A DNA stretch of 64,000 bases, from assembly GCF_004000255.1 (NCBI RefSeq), contig NZ_RCIQ01000001.1, forward strand, positions 124,001 to 188,000, given 5' to 3'. Positions 1 to 9,122 of the stretch are shown here, piece after piece. Within the stretch, counting starts at the first letter, position 1, and each line of letters starts with the position of its first letter. The position numbers were made by a program, and so were the translations under genes. The notes under the pieces were generated by a model. The model worked only from the letters and a program-made list of their open reading frames with translations. It was not told the origin of the DNA and made no database searches. The stretch is from Nioella ostreopsis. GTDB taxonomy: Bacteria > Pseudomonadota > Alphaproteobacteria > Rhodobacterales > Rhodobacteraceae.

Positions 1-369
1 GCGCTGGCGCTCGATCAGGCGATGGACCGGATGACGGGGGCGAACCTTGATGCACTGGACGCGGTGCTGGCGCGGGTGCCGGACACGCCGGGCAGCCAGC
101 CCGACCTTGTCACCAACCATGACTTCCACTTCACGCTTTATCGCATCGGCGGGTCCGAGGTGCTGCTGCCCATCGTCGAGGCGCTGTGGCTGCAATACGG
201 GGCCTATCTCAACCTGATCATCAACCGCCCCGGCGTGACCGACATCGAAGAGCATGTGCACCATTTCGAACTGATGTCGGCCCTGCGCGCGGGCGACCGG
301 GCTGCGGCCCATGCGGCCTTGCGGGCCGATATCACGCGATCCTTCAACTTCCTTCTGCCCCCGGAGTGA
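1..369 (+). CDS. GntR-family regulator, C-terminal FCD domain (partial)
   Basis: The reading frame is open from the first base, so the start and the winged-helix DNA-binding half lie outside the window. What remains is an all-helical FCD ligand-binding domain: the HDFHFTLYRIGGS stretch and the later EEHVHHFELMSALRAGD segment carry the spaced histidines that hold a metal and effector in this family. The last helix ends in an Arg-Ser-Phe-rich tail, as expected. The stop lies 4 bp before the aldo/keto reductase-RidA fusion, so the two are probably co-transcribed and the regulator may respond to that enzyme's substrate. The effector is unknown. Confidence 0.85.
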   Translation, partial: ALALDQAMDRMTGANLDALDAVLARVPDTPGSQPDLVTNHDFHFTLYRIGGSEVLLPIVEALWLQYGAYLNLIINRPGVTDIEEHVHHFELMSALRAGDRAAAHAALRADITRSFNFLLPPE

Positions 370-373
370 CCCC

Positions 374-1831
374 ATGCCCGACCGTCCCGACCGCCTGAAA
401 CTCTCCGACAGGCTGGAGATTTCCCGCGCGCTGACGGGGCTATGGCAGGTCGCGGATATCGAGAAGGATGGCGCGACCATCGACCCCGACACCGGGGCGG
501 ATTGGCTGGCCGCCTATGCCGATCAGGGCTTTGACACATTCGACATGGCTGACCATTACGGCAGCGCCGAGATCATCGCCGGGCGGCTTCTGTCCCGGGG
601 CGGCGCGCCCCGCCCGCTGGCCTTCACCAAGTGGTGCCCCGCCCCCGGCCCGATGACGGCCAAGGTGGTGCGCGCCGGGGTGGAGGAGCGGTTGCAGCGC
701 CTGCAGGTGGACCGGATCGACCTGCTGCAATTCCACTGGTGGACCTTCGAACATCCCGAATGGCTCGATGCGCTGCACGAACTGGCCCGCCTGCGAGAGG
801 AAGGGCTGATCGCGGAACTGGGAGTCACCAATTTCGACGCCGCGCATCTGAACCTTGCCCTGTCGGACGGTGTGCCGATCCTGACCAACCAGGTCAGTTT
901 CTCGCTGATCGACCGGCGCGCAGCGGGGGATCTGGCCGAAGTGTGCGCCCGCCATGGGGCGTGGCTACTGGGTTATGGCACGCTTAATGGCGGGTTCCTG
1001 TCCGACAAGTGGCTGGGCCAACCCGAGCCGCAGGACATCACCGACTGGTCCAAGATGAAATATCACCGTTTCATCCAGACGGCGGGTGGTTGGGAGGCCT
1101 TCCAGTCCGTGCTGCGGGCTGCCGCCGGGGTCGCGCGTAAACATGGCGTGTCAATGTCCAACGTGGCAACGCGCTGGGTGCTGGACCAGGCCCGTGTTGC
1201 GGGGGTGATCATCGGCGCACGGCTGGGCGAGGCGGTGCATACCGCCGACAACCTGCGCCTGTTCTCCTTCGCGCTGGACGCGGAGGATCGCGCGGCACTG
1301 GACGCGGCTTTCGCGGTCACGACGCCCATTCCTGGCGATTGCGGCGATGAATACCGCAAGCCGCCCTTCCTGACCGCCTCGGGCGATCTCTCGCACCACC
1401 TCGACGCGATCCCCAAGCCCTTCACGCCGGAACCGGCGGGCGGATCCGCCACCCGGGTTCTAACCGGATCCTACTGGGAGAACGAGGCAGGCTATTGCCG
1501 GGCGCAGCGGATCGGGGACCGGGTGCTGGTGTCCGGCACCACGGCGATCGCGGGGCTCGACCGGCCCGTCGCGCCACAGGATGCAGGCGCGCAGACCACC
1601 TATATCCTCGACAGGATCATCGCCGCCGTGATCTCTCTCGGCGGGCGGGTAGAGGACATCGCGCGCACGCGGATCTACATCACCGATGAATCGGACGTGC
1701 TGGCCATTTCCCGCGCCCATGGCCGCGTCTTTGGCGACATCAAGCCCGCCAACACGCTGGTCCGGGTCGCCGGTCTGATCGGCGATCACAGGGTCGAGAT
1801 CGAGGCCGAGGCCATCCTGAACCGGCAATAG
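374..1831 (+). CDS. Aldo/keto reductase fused to a C-terminal RidA domain
   Basis: A 485-residue protein. I chose the ATG 4 bp after the regulator stop; an earlier in-frame start would overlap that gene deeply. Residues about 10-330 are an aldo/keto reductase barrel with the catalytic tetrad visible as Asp57, Tyr62, Lys86 and His121, so an NAD(P)H-dependent carbonyl reductase is expected. Residues about 365-485 (from GSYWENEAGYCRA) form a complete RidA/YjgF domain with the ARTRIYIT segment that carries the conserved Arg binding the carboxylate of imines or enamines. RidA proteins hydrolyse reactive 2-aminoacrylate-type imines. The fusion suggests that imine release and carbonyl reduction act in sequence. 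The substrate is unknown. Confidence 0.85.
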   Translation: MPDRPDRLKLSDRLEISRALTGLWQVADIEKDGATIDPDTGADWLAAYADQGFDTFDMADHYGSAEIIAGRLLSRGGAPRPLAFTKWCPAPGPMTAKVVRAGVEERLQRLQVDRIDLLQFHWWTFEHPEWLDALHELARLREEGLIAELGVTNFDAAHLNLALSDGVPILTNQVSFSLIDRRAAGDLAEVCARHGAWLLGYGTLNGGFLSDKWLGQPEPQDITDWSKMKYHRFIQTAGGWEAFQSVLRAAAGVARKHGVSMSNVATRWVLDQARVAGVIIGARLGEAVHTADNLRLFSFALDAEDRAALDAAFAVTTPIPGDCGDEYRKPPFLTASGDLSHHLDAIPKPFTPEPAGGSATRVLTGSYWENEAGYCRAQRIGDRVLVSGTTAIAGLDRPVAPQDAGAQTTYILDRIIAAVISLGGRVEDIARTRIYITDESDVLAISRAHGRVFGDIKPANTLVRVAGLIGDHRVEIEAEAILNRQ

Positions 1832-1954
1832 GACCACGGCCGGACCCAAAACGCGGCGGGCGGCGATGCGTCGGGCTGGGGCCCTATCAAGAAGCGCCAA
1901 AGCCAGCGGCGCGAGGTGGCAAGGAACAAGCCGGATCACGCCCGTGGGGCGGGA

Positions 1955-2473
1955 TCAACTGTCTCTGCCCCCCGCCAGCCGAGCCAGCAAGGACCAGAGC
2001 GCCGCCCCATCGGGCGACTGGACCCGGATCATCAGACGGTTGCCGCTGCGCGTGACATGAGCGCCGAGACCGCCGAACAGCGTTGTGGCCGATGGCGAGC
2101 TGCCATCGAGCGGCGTTGCGGTGCAGGCGGCAGCAATTTCCTCGACGCGGGGGCCCTCCAGCGAGATGAGGGTATAGAGGTCATCGGCAAGACTGATCGC
2201 ATAGGACCCGTGCCAGCCGGGCGCCACGTCCAGTGGCGCGTCCGTGACCAGCAACGCCCTGTCCCGCGCGATGCGGATCGCGTGCGGCCCCTCCGGTGCC
2301 GGTGCCCCACATCCCAGAACGGGGGCGCCTTGCACCAGTGCGGAGATTGCCGCATCCAGATCGCCAGAGATCATCAGCGCCCCTCCGGGGGCGGCGCAGG
2401 CGACCGAGAGGCCGGGATACTCCGCCACCTGTCCCGGTTCCGGGCTTGGATTGGTCCAGCGACGTTCATCCAT
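1955..2473 (-). CDS. soxG: Sarcosine oxidase gamma subunit
   Basis: A 172-residue protein, last gene of the minus-strand operon, overlapping soxA by 8 bp. It has the SoxG/GcvT-like pattern: a weakly conserved N-terminus, ...APGWHGSYAISLADDLYTLISLEGP in the middle and a terminal ...GNRLMIRVQSPDGAALWSLLARL segment. In heterotetrameric sarcosine oxidase the gamma subunit packs against the alpha subunit and is needed for assembly rather than catalysis. The assignment rests mainly on its position after soxB-soxD-soxA and on length; gamma subunits diverge strongly. It is only loosely similar to the second soxG at 46859. Confidence 0.85.
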   Translation of the reverse strand: MDERRWTNPSPEPGQVAEYPGLSVACAAPGGALMISGDLDAAISALVQGAPVLGCGAPAPEGPHAIRIARDRALLVTDAPLDVAPGWHGSYAISLADDLYTLISLEGPRVEEIAAACTATPLDGSSPSATTLFGGLGAHVTRSGNRLMIRVQSPDGAALWSLLARLAGGRDS

Positions 2474-5309
2474 TCAGCCGCCCTCCCTCCGGGTCGAACG
2501 CACAGGCGGGGGTGACCTGTACGGATCGCGTTTCCCCCAGATGGAATGCGGTCAACGCCTCGCCCATCCGGGAACCGCCCGCCTCCAACAGGGCCAGCGC
2601 GATCGGGCGGTTCAAGGTCGGGCTGACATGGCTGGAGGTCACGAACCCGAGCGACCGGCGCGGTCCATCGCTGGCCACCAGATGCGCCCCCACGGGCAGC
2701 GGGTCGGAGCCTTCGCTGACCAGCCCCACCAACTGCCGCCGATCCTCGCGGCAAGCCTCCGGCGTGAACAGCGACCGTCGCCCGAAATACTCATCCTTGC
2801 GCTTGTCACGCGGCCCGCCCCAGCCCAGATCATGGGGCATGGTCAGCCCGTCCGTGTCCTTGCCGACGAGGATGAAGCCTTTCTCGGCGCGCAGGATCAT
2901 CACCGCTTCCAGCCCGATCCAGCGGCCCTTGTGGGCCGCGCGCGCGGCCTCCAGTCGGGCGTGCAAATCGGCGCCATGGCGGGCCGGCACCGAGATCTCG
3001 TAGCTCAGATCGCCAGTGAAGCTAACCCGCGCCACGCGCAAAGGATGGCCGTTCCAGAGACCCTCCGCCACGCCCATATGCGGCAGCGCCAGCATCCGGT
3101 CGGGCAGCCCCGCCGCATGGGCCAGATCGCCCGCCCGCGGGCCGGTGAGCGTGATCGTCACCCAGTTGGCGGTCACGTCGTGGATATAGCTGCGGCGCGG
3201 ATCGAACCGGTCCTGCCGCGCCTCTTCAAGGATCATCCGCACGCTGGCCACGTGACTGGACGACGCCGAGACGATGAAGCGGTCCTCCGCCAGCCGGAAC
3301 ACCACACCGTCATCATGGACGATCCCGGTTTCCGACAGCATGAAGCCATAGCGCGCGCGCCCCGGTTTCAGGGTCGACATGCGGATATAGCCGCAGAAGT
3401 CGAGCAACTCCGCCGCGCCCGGCCCGATCACCTCGATCTTGCCAAGGGGCGAGGCATCATAAAGCCCCACCGTTTCGCGCGCGGTCTTGGCCTCGGCCTG
3501 TGCCAGTGTGGATTCCTCGCCATCGCCGTAGACAGAAGGGCGCAGCCAGCCGCCATATTCGCGGAACCGGGCGCCCTGCGCGCGGTGCTGCGGCTCCAGC
3601 GCCAGCCGTTTCACCGGGTTGAACAGCTCCCCCCGCCTGAGCCCTGCGATGGTTTTCAGCGGCAACGGCGTGAAGGGCGGGCGGTAGGTCGTCGTGCCGG
3701 TTTCGGGGATCGACAGCCCCGTGATCGCCGACATCGCCGCCAGCCCCGCGAAATTGGCGCTGCGTCCCTGATCGGTCGCCATGCCGAGCGTGGTGTAGCG
3801 CTTGAGATGCTCGACGGAGCGATAGCCCTCCTGCGCGGCAAGCTTCACGTCCTTCAGCGTCACGTCGTTCTGCGGGTCGAGCCACTGGCGGCCTTTCAGC
3901 GTCGGGTCGGGACGCATCGGAATGAGCCCCCAATCGCCCGTGGTTGCCGCGCGCGGCGCGCGGCCTGTGCCGGTCCCGGCCCGGTGGCCCTCCTCCAGCG
4001 CGTGTTGCAGCCCGAAACCGCCGTTCGCGGCCCCCGCTACCGCCATGCTGCACGTCCCCGGACGCGGCACCAGCGCATCCGCCCCGGCATTCCAGTCCAG
4101 CTTGCCACCCGCCTGGCACCAAAGGTGGACCGAGGGCGTGTAGCCTCCCGAGACCAGCACCGTGTCGGCACCCACATGGCCGCCCTCGACCATCGCACCG
4201 CCAACCTCGCGCGCGCCCTTCGCTTTGGTCAGCCTGGCCCCGCGCAGGAGTTCCACCGCCTCAGGCGCATTGGGACCATCCGCCCGCGCATCCGCCAGCG
4301 TCACCCGCGCGCCCGTCTCGGCCAAGGCCGCCGCAACCGGGTAACTTGCGTCATTGCCCGTGGCCAGAAGGATCCGCCGCCCGGCCACGGCCCCGTAAAG
4401 GCGCAGGTAATGCAGCGCCGCCTCTGCCGACATCACGCCGGGCAGGTCGTTATTGGCGAACCACAGGGGCCGCTCGATGGCGCCAGCGGCCAAAACGACG
4501 GTCGCTGCCCGGATACGCCAATGCCGGTCCGGCTGGCCCTCTCGCCGCTGCCATGCCGCATAAAGCCCATGATCGAAGGCACCCCAGAGCGTCGTGTCCG
4601 TCATCACGCGGCCCCCGGCGGCCTCGACCGCCTTCACCGTCTCGCTGGCAAACTCCCGCCAGTCGCCGCCGTCGATCTGCCCGCCGCGCCAACGCAAACT
4701 GCCGCCGACCTCGCCCGCCTCGTCAATCAGCCAGACCGCCCGCCCCTGTGCCGCCGCCGCCTTCGCCGCCGCCAGACCGGCAGGTCCCGCCCCGATCACC
4801 AGCAGATCACAACGCGCGTTCATCGGCACCGCATCCGCCGCCGGATGGTGCCCCGGATCGACGCGGCCTAGCCCCGCCATGCGGCGGATCATCGGCTCCC
4901 ACCGCATCCAGCCGAGCGCCATGAAGGTCTTGTAGTAGAACCCCGCGGGCAGGAACCGATGCGCAAGGTCCATGATCCCGAACCGGTCCCGCGCCGCGTC
5001 GGGGGCCGCGTTGACCGAAGTCAGCGCCATGCCGTCCCGCAGCCGCATCTGCGTGGCGCGCGCATTGGGGGTAAATCCGTCCGGTCCGGTCACGTCGAGG
5101 ATCGCATTCGGCTCCTCGCCGCCCATCCCCCACAGCCCGCGCGGGCGGTGATACTTGAAACTGCGCCCGAGGATACGGGGGCCCGAGGCCAGCAGCGCCG
5201 AGGCCAGCGTGTCGCCCTCGAACCCCGTCAACGTCTGCCCGTCGAAGGTAAACCCGAGCGGCTTGTCGCGGTCGATCCCGCCGCCAGAGGGAAGCCGCCA
5301 GCCGCTCAT
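2466..5309 (-). CDS. soxA: Sarcosine oxidase alpha subunit
   Basis: A 947-residue alpha subunit, usual length for heterotetrameric sarcosine oxidase (sarcosine + O2 + H4-folate to glycine + 5,10-methylene-H4-folate + H2O2). Residues about 15-100 form the ferredoxin-like 2Fe2S_4 domain (FDGQTLTGFEGDTLASALL, SFKYHRPRG). The NAD-binding Rossmann fold starts at LLVIGAGPAGLAAAKAAA near residue 170. The C-terminal ~370 residues are a GcvT-type folate-binding aminomethyltransferase domain (REYGGWLRPSVYG onward, LRAEKGFILVGKDTDG). The start overlaps the soxD stop by 4 bp, indicating translational coupling. A second, divergent copy is at 43937-46855. Confidence 0.95.
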   Translation of the reverse strand: MSGWRLPSGGGIDRDKPLGFTFDGQTLTGFEGDTLASALLASGPRILGRSFKYHRPRGLWGMGGEEPNAILDVTGPDGFTPNARATQMRLRDGMALTSVNAAPDAARDRFGIMDLAHRFLPAGFYYKTFMALGWMRWEPMIRRMAGLGRVDPGHHPAADAVPMNARCDLLVIGAGPAGLAAAKAAAAQGRAVWLIDEAGEVGGSLRWRGGQIDGGDWREFASETVKAVEAAGGRVMTDTTLWGAFDHGLYAAWQRREGQPDRHWRIRAATVVLAAGAIERPLWFANNDLPGVMSAEAALHYLRLYGAVAGRRILLATGNDASYPVAAALAETGARVTLADARADGPNAPEAVELLRGARLTKAKGAREVGGAMVEGGHVGADTVLVSGGYTPSVHLWCQAGGKLDWNAGADALVPRPGTCSMAVAGAANGGFGLQHALEEGHRAGTGTGRAPRAATTGDWGLIPMRPDPTLKGRQWLDPQNDVTLKDVKLAAQEGYRSVEHLKRYTTLGMATDQGRSANFAGLAAMSAITGLSIPETGTTTYRPPFTPLPLKTIAGLRRGELFNPVKRLALEPQHRAQGARFREYGGWLRPSVYGDGEESTLAQAEAKTARETVGLYDASPLGKIEVIGPGAAELLDFCGYIRMSTLKPGRARYGFMLSETGIVHDDGVVFRLAEDRFIVSASSSHVASVRMILEEARQDRFDPRRSYIHDVTANWVTITLTGPRAGDLAHAAGLPDRMLALPHMGVAEGLWNGHPLRVARVSFTGDLSYEISVPARHGADLHARLEAARAAHKGRWIGLEAVMILRAEKGFILVGKDTDGLTMPHDLGWGGPRDKRKDEYFGRRSLFTPEACREDRRQLVGLVSEGSDPLPVGAHLVASDGPRRSLGFVTSSHVSPTLNRPIALALLEAGGSRMGEALTAFHLGETRSVQVTPACAFDPEGGRLNG

Positions 5310-5572
5310 CCGTCCCTCCCCGGCAGGGCCGTCACATCCGTGATTTCCCGCGTGACCGTGTCGCGGGTCATCACGAAGAACTCGCCGCAGGTCGCATGCA
5401 CCCAGACCTCGCGCGCGGCGCCCTTGGGCGCGTCATTCAGGTAGAGGTAGTCGGCCCAGTCGGCATCGCTGACCTCTTCGGCCGGTTCCGGGCGGTGCTT
5501 GCCCGCCTCGGCGGCGAAGTGGAACTCGGTTTCCTCGCGCGGCCCGCAGAAGGGGCAGGTGAATATCTGCAT
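5306..5572 (-). CDS. soxD: Sarcosine oxidase delta subunit
   Basis: An 88-residue zinc protein. The N-terminal FTCPFCGPREETEF and the later HATCGEFF supply Cys6, Cys9, His59 and Cys62, the expected Zn ligands of the delta subunit, which is structural in the alpha-beta-gamma-delta heterotetramer. It sits between soxB (12-bp gap) and soxA (4-bp overlap), the canonical soxBDAG order. Confidence 0.95.
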   Translation of the reverse strand: MQIFTCPFCGPREETEFHFAAEAGKHRPEPAEEVSDADWADYLYLNDAPKGAAREVWVHATCGEFFVMTRDTVTREITDVTALPGRDG

Positions 5573-5584
5573 CGTCTCGCCCCC

Positions 5585-6835
5585 CTAGTGCGAAATCCCG
5601 GCGCCCGCGGCCTCGTCAATCAGACGCCCGCGCGCGAAGCGGTCCAGATCGAAGGGGCGGCTGATCTCGTGGTGCTGCCCCTTGGCCATCAGATGCGCCA
5701 GCAGCCAGCCACCGGCAGGGATCGCCTTGAACCCGCCGGTGCCCCAGCCACAGTTGATGAACAACCCCTCCGGCCCCACCGGGCCGATGACGGGCGAGCT
5801 GTCGGGGACCACGTCCACCACCCCGGCCCATTGGCGCAGCAGTTTCAGTTGCCCGAAGGCCGGGAACATCTCCAATAGGCCCGAAATCACGACCTCCTGC
5901 GCGGGCAGGTTGCCCTTTTGCGCATGGGTCGGCACCCGGTCGAGCCCGCCGCCGAAGACCATCTCGCCCTTGTCGGACTGGCTGACATAGGTGCCGGTGC
6001 CGAGATACAGCAGCACCGTGTCGAGACAGGGTTTCACAGGTTCCGACACGAAGGCCTGCAGAGCGTAGGTATGGATGGGCAGGCGCACGCCCGCTTCGGC
6101 CACGATGCCCGGGGTTGCGCCAGCGGCGGCCACGCCGACCCTGTCCGCGCGGATGGTGCCAAGGCTGGTTTCCACACCGGTGATCCGCCCGCCCTCGATC
6201 AAGAGGCGCTCCACCGCGCAATTCTCGATGATATCGACGCCCCGGTCGGACGCGCCGCGCGCATAGCCCCAAGCCACCGCGTCATGGCGCGCGACCCCGG
6301 CGCGGCCCTGCCAGATGCCACCCATGCATTTATACCGCGCATCAGCGGTCTGGTTCAGAAGCGGAATGCGTCGCAACGCTTCCTCCGCGCCCATCAACTC
6401 CCCATCCACGCCATTGAGTCTCATCGCATTGGCGATGCGCGCGCAGATCTCCATCTGGGCGGGGGTATGGGCCGCAATCAGCATGCCGCGTTGCGAGAGC
6501 ATGACGTTATAGTTCAGCTCCTGCGAGAGACCCTCGTAAAGCCGCAGCGCCAGATCATAGAGCGCCACGCTTTCGGGGTAGAAATAATTCGAGCGCACGG
6601 CGGTCGTGTTGCGCCCGGTGTTCCCGCCCCCGATCCAGCCCCGTTCCAGAACGGCAACCCGGCTCATCCCGTGGTTCTTGGCCAGGTAATAGGCCGTGGC
6701 CAGCCCGTGCCCGCCACCTCCGATGATGATCGCGTCATAGGCCGGTTTCGGCCGTGCCTTGCGCCAAGCAGGCCGCCAGCCTCTGTGGCTCCGCAGCCCC
6801 TCGCGCAGCAGGGAAAAGGCGGAATAGCGGGTCAT
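5585..6835 (-). CDS. soxB: Sarcosine oxidase beta subunit
   Basis: A 416-residue flavoprotein of the DAO family. The dinucleotide-binding motif IIIGGGGHGLATAYYLAKNHG is at residues 36-56, and the ARHDAVAWGYARGA segment (His184) is the region where this subunit carries covalent FMN. It holds the non-covalent FAD that oxidises sarcosine. The ATG overlaps the TGA of the upstream TetR gene (ATGA), so regulator and enzyme are translated from one message. The N-terminal RYSAFSLLREGL is typical of SoxB and is shared with the second copy at 42429 (RYSALSLLRHGI). Confidence 0.95.
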   Translation of the reverse strand: MTRYSAFSLLREGLRSHRGWRPAWRKARPKPAYDAIIIGGGGHGLATAYYLAKNHGMSRVAVLERGWIGGGNTGRNTTAVRSNYFYPESVALYDLALRLYEGLSQELNYNVMLSQRGMLIAAHTPAQMEICARIANAMRLNGVDGELMGAEEALRRIPLLNQTADARYKCMGGIWQGRAGVARHDAVAWGYARGASDRGVDIIENCAVERLLIEGGRITGVETSLGTIRADRVGVAAAGATPGIVAEAGVRLPIHTYALQAFVSEPVKPCLDTVLLYLGTGTYVSQSDKGEMVFGGGLDRVPTHAQKGNLPAQEVVISGLLEMFPAFGQLKLLRQWAGVVDVVPDSSPVIGPVGPEGLFINCGWGTGGFKAIPAGGWLLAHLMAKGQHHEISRPFDLDRFARGRLIDEAAGAGISH

Positions 6836-7554
6836 GACAAGGGGCGCTCCGTCGAACGCTCGGCAAAACTGCGGCTAAAGCGGATGAACTCTTCGACTTC
6901 CTCCGCGCTGGGGCGCACCCCGGTGAAGCAGTAGAGATAGCCCGCGAGGCGCGGCAGGCGTTCTTCCAGCGTCTCGGCCAGTTCAAGCGCGTAGTAGCCA
7001 AGCTGCTGGTAATAGAGCACGCGGGCGCGAATATCGGCCTCGGCGGGGTCATAGCCGTGGCGGATGAACATCTCGGCGATCGCGGCATGGCGCGCGGTGT
7101 CGGAGCGGTCGATCACTCGGCGCACCTTGCCATCCCGCCGCGCCCATTCGCGCACCGCGAAATCGAGCTGGTGGTTGAACCCGTCGGGATCGACGATGCA
7201 GCGGAAGAAGTTGTTGACCGCAGCCGTGATCGTCTTCGCGGGCATCCGGCAATGGGCCACCATGATGCCAGTATTGGTGCGCTCCCACTCCGCAAGCAGC
7301 TGGTTCAGCAGGTCCTGACGGCTTTTGAAGTACCAGTAGAAAGAGGACCGAGAGACCTCCAGCCGATTGCCGATGGTCAGTACCTTCACGCTGTCCACCC
7401 CGTCGCTGATCAGGATGTCGCGGGCCACATTCAGCCAATCTTCGCGCGTCACCTTGGTATGGGCGACAGGACGGGTTTCATGGGGTGCGGTCCTTGGTTT
7501 CTCGGTCAATGGTCTGGTCCGTCTGTGCGTTTGCCTGAGGCTATCGCGCGGCAT
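6832..7554 (-). CDS. TetR-family regulator of the methyl-amine operon
   Basis: About 240 residues from the ATG at 7554; a TTG at 7509 would give 225, and neither start has a strong Shine-Dalgarno. A TetR helix-turn-helix lies near residues 30-75: VTREDWLNVARDILISDGVDSV, then RLEVSRSSFYWYFKSRQDL. The C-terminal ligand domain is helical and unassigned. It lies between the MttB homologue and soxB, overlapping soxB by 4 bp. The best operator candidates are two GACA-N4-TGTC inverted repeats upstream of the operon (11584-11603 and 11731-11746). A ligand such as an N-methylated amino acid is an inference. Confidence 0.85.
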   Translation of the reverse strand: MPRDSLRQTHRRTRPLTEKPRTAPHETRPVAHTKVTREDWLNVARDILISDGVDSVKVLTIGNRLEVSRSSFYWYFKSRQDLLNQLLAEWERTNTGIMVAHCRMPAKTITAAVNNFFRCIVDPDGFNHQLDFAVREWARRDGKVRRVIDRSDTARHAAIAEMFIRHGYDPAEADIRARVLYYQQLGYYALELAETLEERLPRLAGYLYCFTGVRPSAEEVEEFIRFSRSFAERSTERPLS

Positions 7555-7571
7555 GGGGAATTGCGAGGGGG

Positions 7572-9122
7572 CTAGCTGACCGGTGGTGCGCCACCTTCGG
7601 CGGTGCGGCGGGCGATGAAGGCATCCAATGCGGCAACACGGTCCGGGGTTGCGCAGGTCGGGGGCTGGTGATCTTCGACGATCTTTTGCCAGACATCCGT
7701 GGCCCGCGTGTTCGCGTCCCGCGATCCGCGTTCGGTGAAGGTGCCGAAATTCGACCAGTCGGCAACGATGGGTTCGTAGAAGGCCGTGGCATAGCGCTCC
7801 ATCGTATGGGCGCAGCCGAAGAAATGCCCGCCCGGCTGCACTTCGGCCAGCGCGTCCCATGCGATATCCGCATCCTCGGAGGGCGTGCCGCTGCACAGTT
7901 CAGCGATGACCTGCACAGCCTCCATGTCGGTGATGAGCTTTTCCATCGACACCGACAGCCCGCCCTCGATCCAGCCCGCCGCGTGGATCACGACCGTGGC
8001 ACCCGCCAGCACCGCGCCCCAGAGGCTCATCTGCGTTTCATGGGCGGCCTGCACGTCGTTCACATTGGCCGCGCATCCCGCCGCGTTGCGCCAGGGCAGT
8101 CCAAGATGGCGCGCAATCTGGCCCGACAGAAGGCTCGCCTTGACCTGTTCCGGCGTGCCGAAGGCGGGCGCCCCCGATTTCATGTCGACATTGGAGGCGA
8201 AGGCCCCATAGAGAACCGGCGCGCCGGGGCGCACGAGCTGCGTCAGCGTGATCGCTGCCATCGCCTCGGCATGGGACAGGGTTACCGCACCCGCTACCGT
8301 GATGGGCGCCATTGCCCCCATCAGGCAGAAGGGCGTGACGATTGCAGGTTGCCCATGGCGGGCGAAGTCGATCAGCCCCTGTGCCATGGGAATATCGATC
8401 TGGCGCGGGGAATTGGTGTTGATGATGGTGTAGCAATGGGCGCGGTTCAGAAAGTCCTCATCCGACAAGCCCCGGAAGTCGCGCAGCATTTCAAAGCAAT
8501 CCTCCGCCTGCCCGGTCCCGCGCGAAAAGACGAAGGGGATCTTGTCCGACAGGGTCAGTTGCGTGCGGGTGAACGCATAGTGGCGCAGCGAAACGTCCAC
8601 GTCCTGCGGCTCCACCCCGGGCGACAGCATCTGGATCGCGTCGAAATGCTGGACGAGCTTGGTCAGCTCGACCACATCCGACAACGCCCCCGGCCTGCGC
8701 CCCCGAAGACGGTCGGTCACATTGGGCGCGCCCGCGCCAGATTGAAAGCTGAGCGTTCCCAGTTCCATCTGAAGATCACGCTCGGGAACAGCGCCATGCA
8801 GCCGGAAGCTGCGCGGGGCAGCGGCAATCGCGGCCTCCACGATCTCACGCCCCAGAAAGACCATTTCGCTGGCCTCATCCACCCGCGCGCCAGCCGCCTT
8901 GTAGATCGCCCGTGCCTCGGGCAGCAGCACCTTGACGCCAAGTTCCTCCAGCACCCGCAGGGCGGTCTGATGGATGGCCTCCACCCGGTCTTCGCTGACG
9001 GCAGGGACCGCCGGGAAGGGGTTCTTCAGCTGGCGATATTGGGGGATACGCCCCGAAGGGGTGCCCGCCTCCCCCCCGCGTCGCCGTTTTCGCCGACCAC
9101 CGGTTTCGATGAGGCCAGTCAT
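7572..9122 (-). CDS. MttB-superfamily (COG5598) corrinoid methyltransferase homologue, no pyrrolysine
   Basis: A 516-residue protein similar throughout to trimethylamine methyltransferase MttB (VKVLLPEARAIYKAAGARV, GAGAPNVTDRLRGRRPGAL, NTNSPRQIDIPMAQGLIDFA, GAMAPITVAGAVTLSHAEAM). The frame is open with no amber codon where archaeal MttB carries pyrrolysine, so it belongs to the large non-Pyl group, which includes glycine-betaine and other quaternary-amine methyltransferases. No corrinoid protein gene is in the window. Its start overlaps the upstream FAD/GcvT dehydrogenase stop by 4 bp. Context argues that it demethylates, or otherwise handles, an N-methylated amino acid before the dimethylglycine/sarcosine steps. 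Confidence 0.85.
   Translation of the reverse strand: MTGLIETGGRRKRRRGGEAGTPSGRIPQYRQLKNPFPAVPAVSEDRVEAIHQTALRVLEELGVKVLLPEARAIYKAAGARVDEASEMVFLGREIVEAAIAAAPRSFRLHGAVPERDLQMELGTLSFQSGAGAPNVTDRLRGRRPGALSDVVELTKLVQHFDAIQMLSPGVEPQDVDVSLRHYAFTRTQLTLSDKIPFVFSRGTGQAEDCFEMLRDFRGLSDEDFLNRAHCYTIINTNSPRQIDIPMAQGLIDFARHGQPAIVTPFCLMGAMAPITVAGAVTLSHAEAMAAITLTQLVRPGAPVLYGAFASNVDMKSGAPAFGTPEQVKASLLSGQIARHLGLPWRNAAGCAANVNDVQAAHETQMSLWGAVLAGATVVIHAAGWIEGGLSVSMEKLITDMEAVQVIAELCSGTPSEDADIAWDALAEVQPGGHFFGCAHTMERYATAFYEPIVADWSNFGTFTERGSRDANTRATDVWQKIVEDHQPPTCATPDRVAALDAFIARRTAEGGAPPVS

Noticed and set aside
1832-1954. Searched the gap between the AKR-RidA gene and soxG for a gene or terminator
   Set aside because: Neither a small ORF with a ribosome site nor a convincing stem-loop was seen.
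2244-4871. Very long open frame (875 codons) on the plus strand opposite soxA
   Set aside because: It is a GC-rich shadow of the well-supported soxA gene: the translation is Arg/Pro/His-rich with no domain, and has no ribosome site.
7555-7896. N-terminal extension of the TetR gene to 7896
   Set aside because: The extension lies within the mttB-like gene and its translation lacks TetR features; the start at 7554 (or TTG 7509) is more credible.
7572-9122. Possible pyrrolysine-containing MttB
   Set aside because: There is no in-frame amber codon over 516 residues and no pyl gene in the window.
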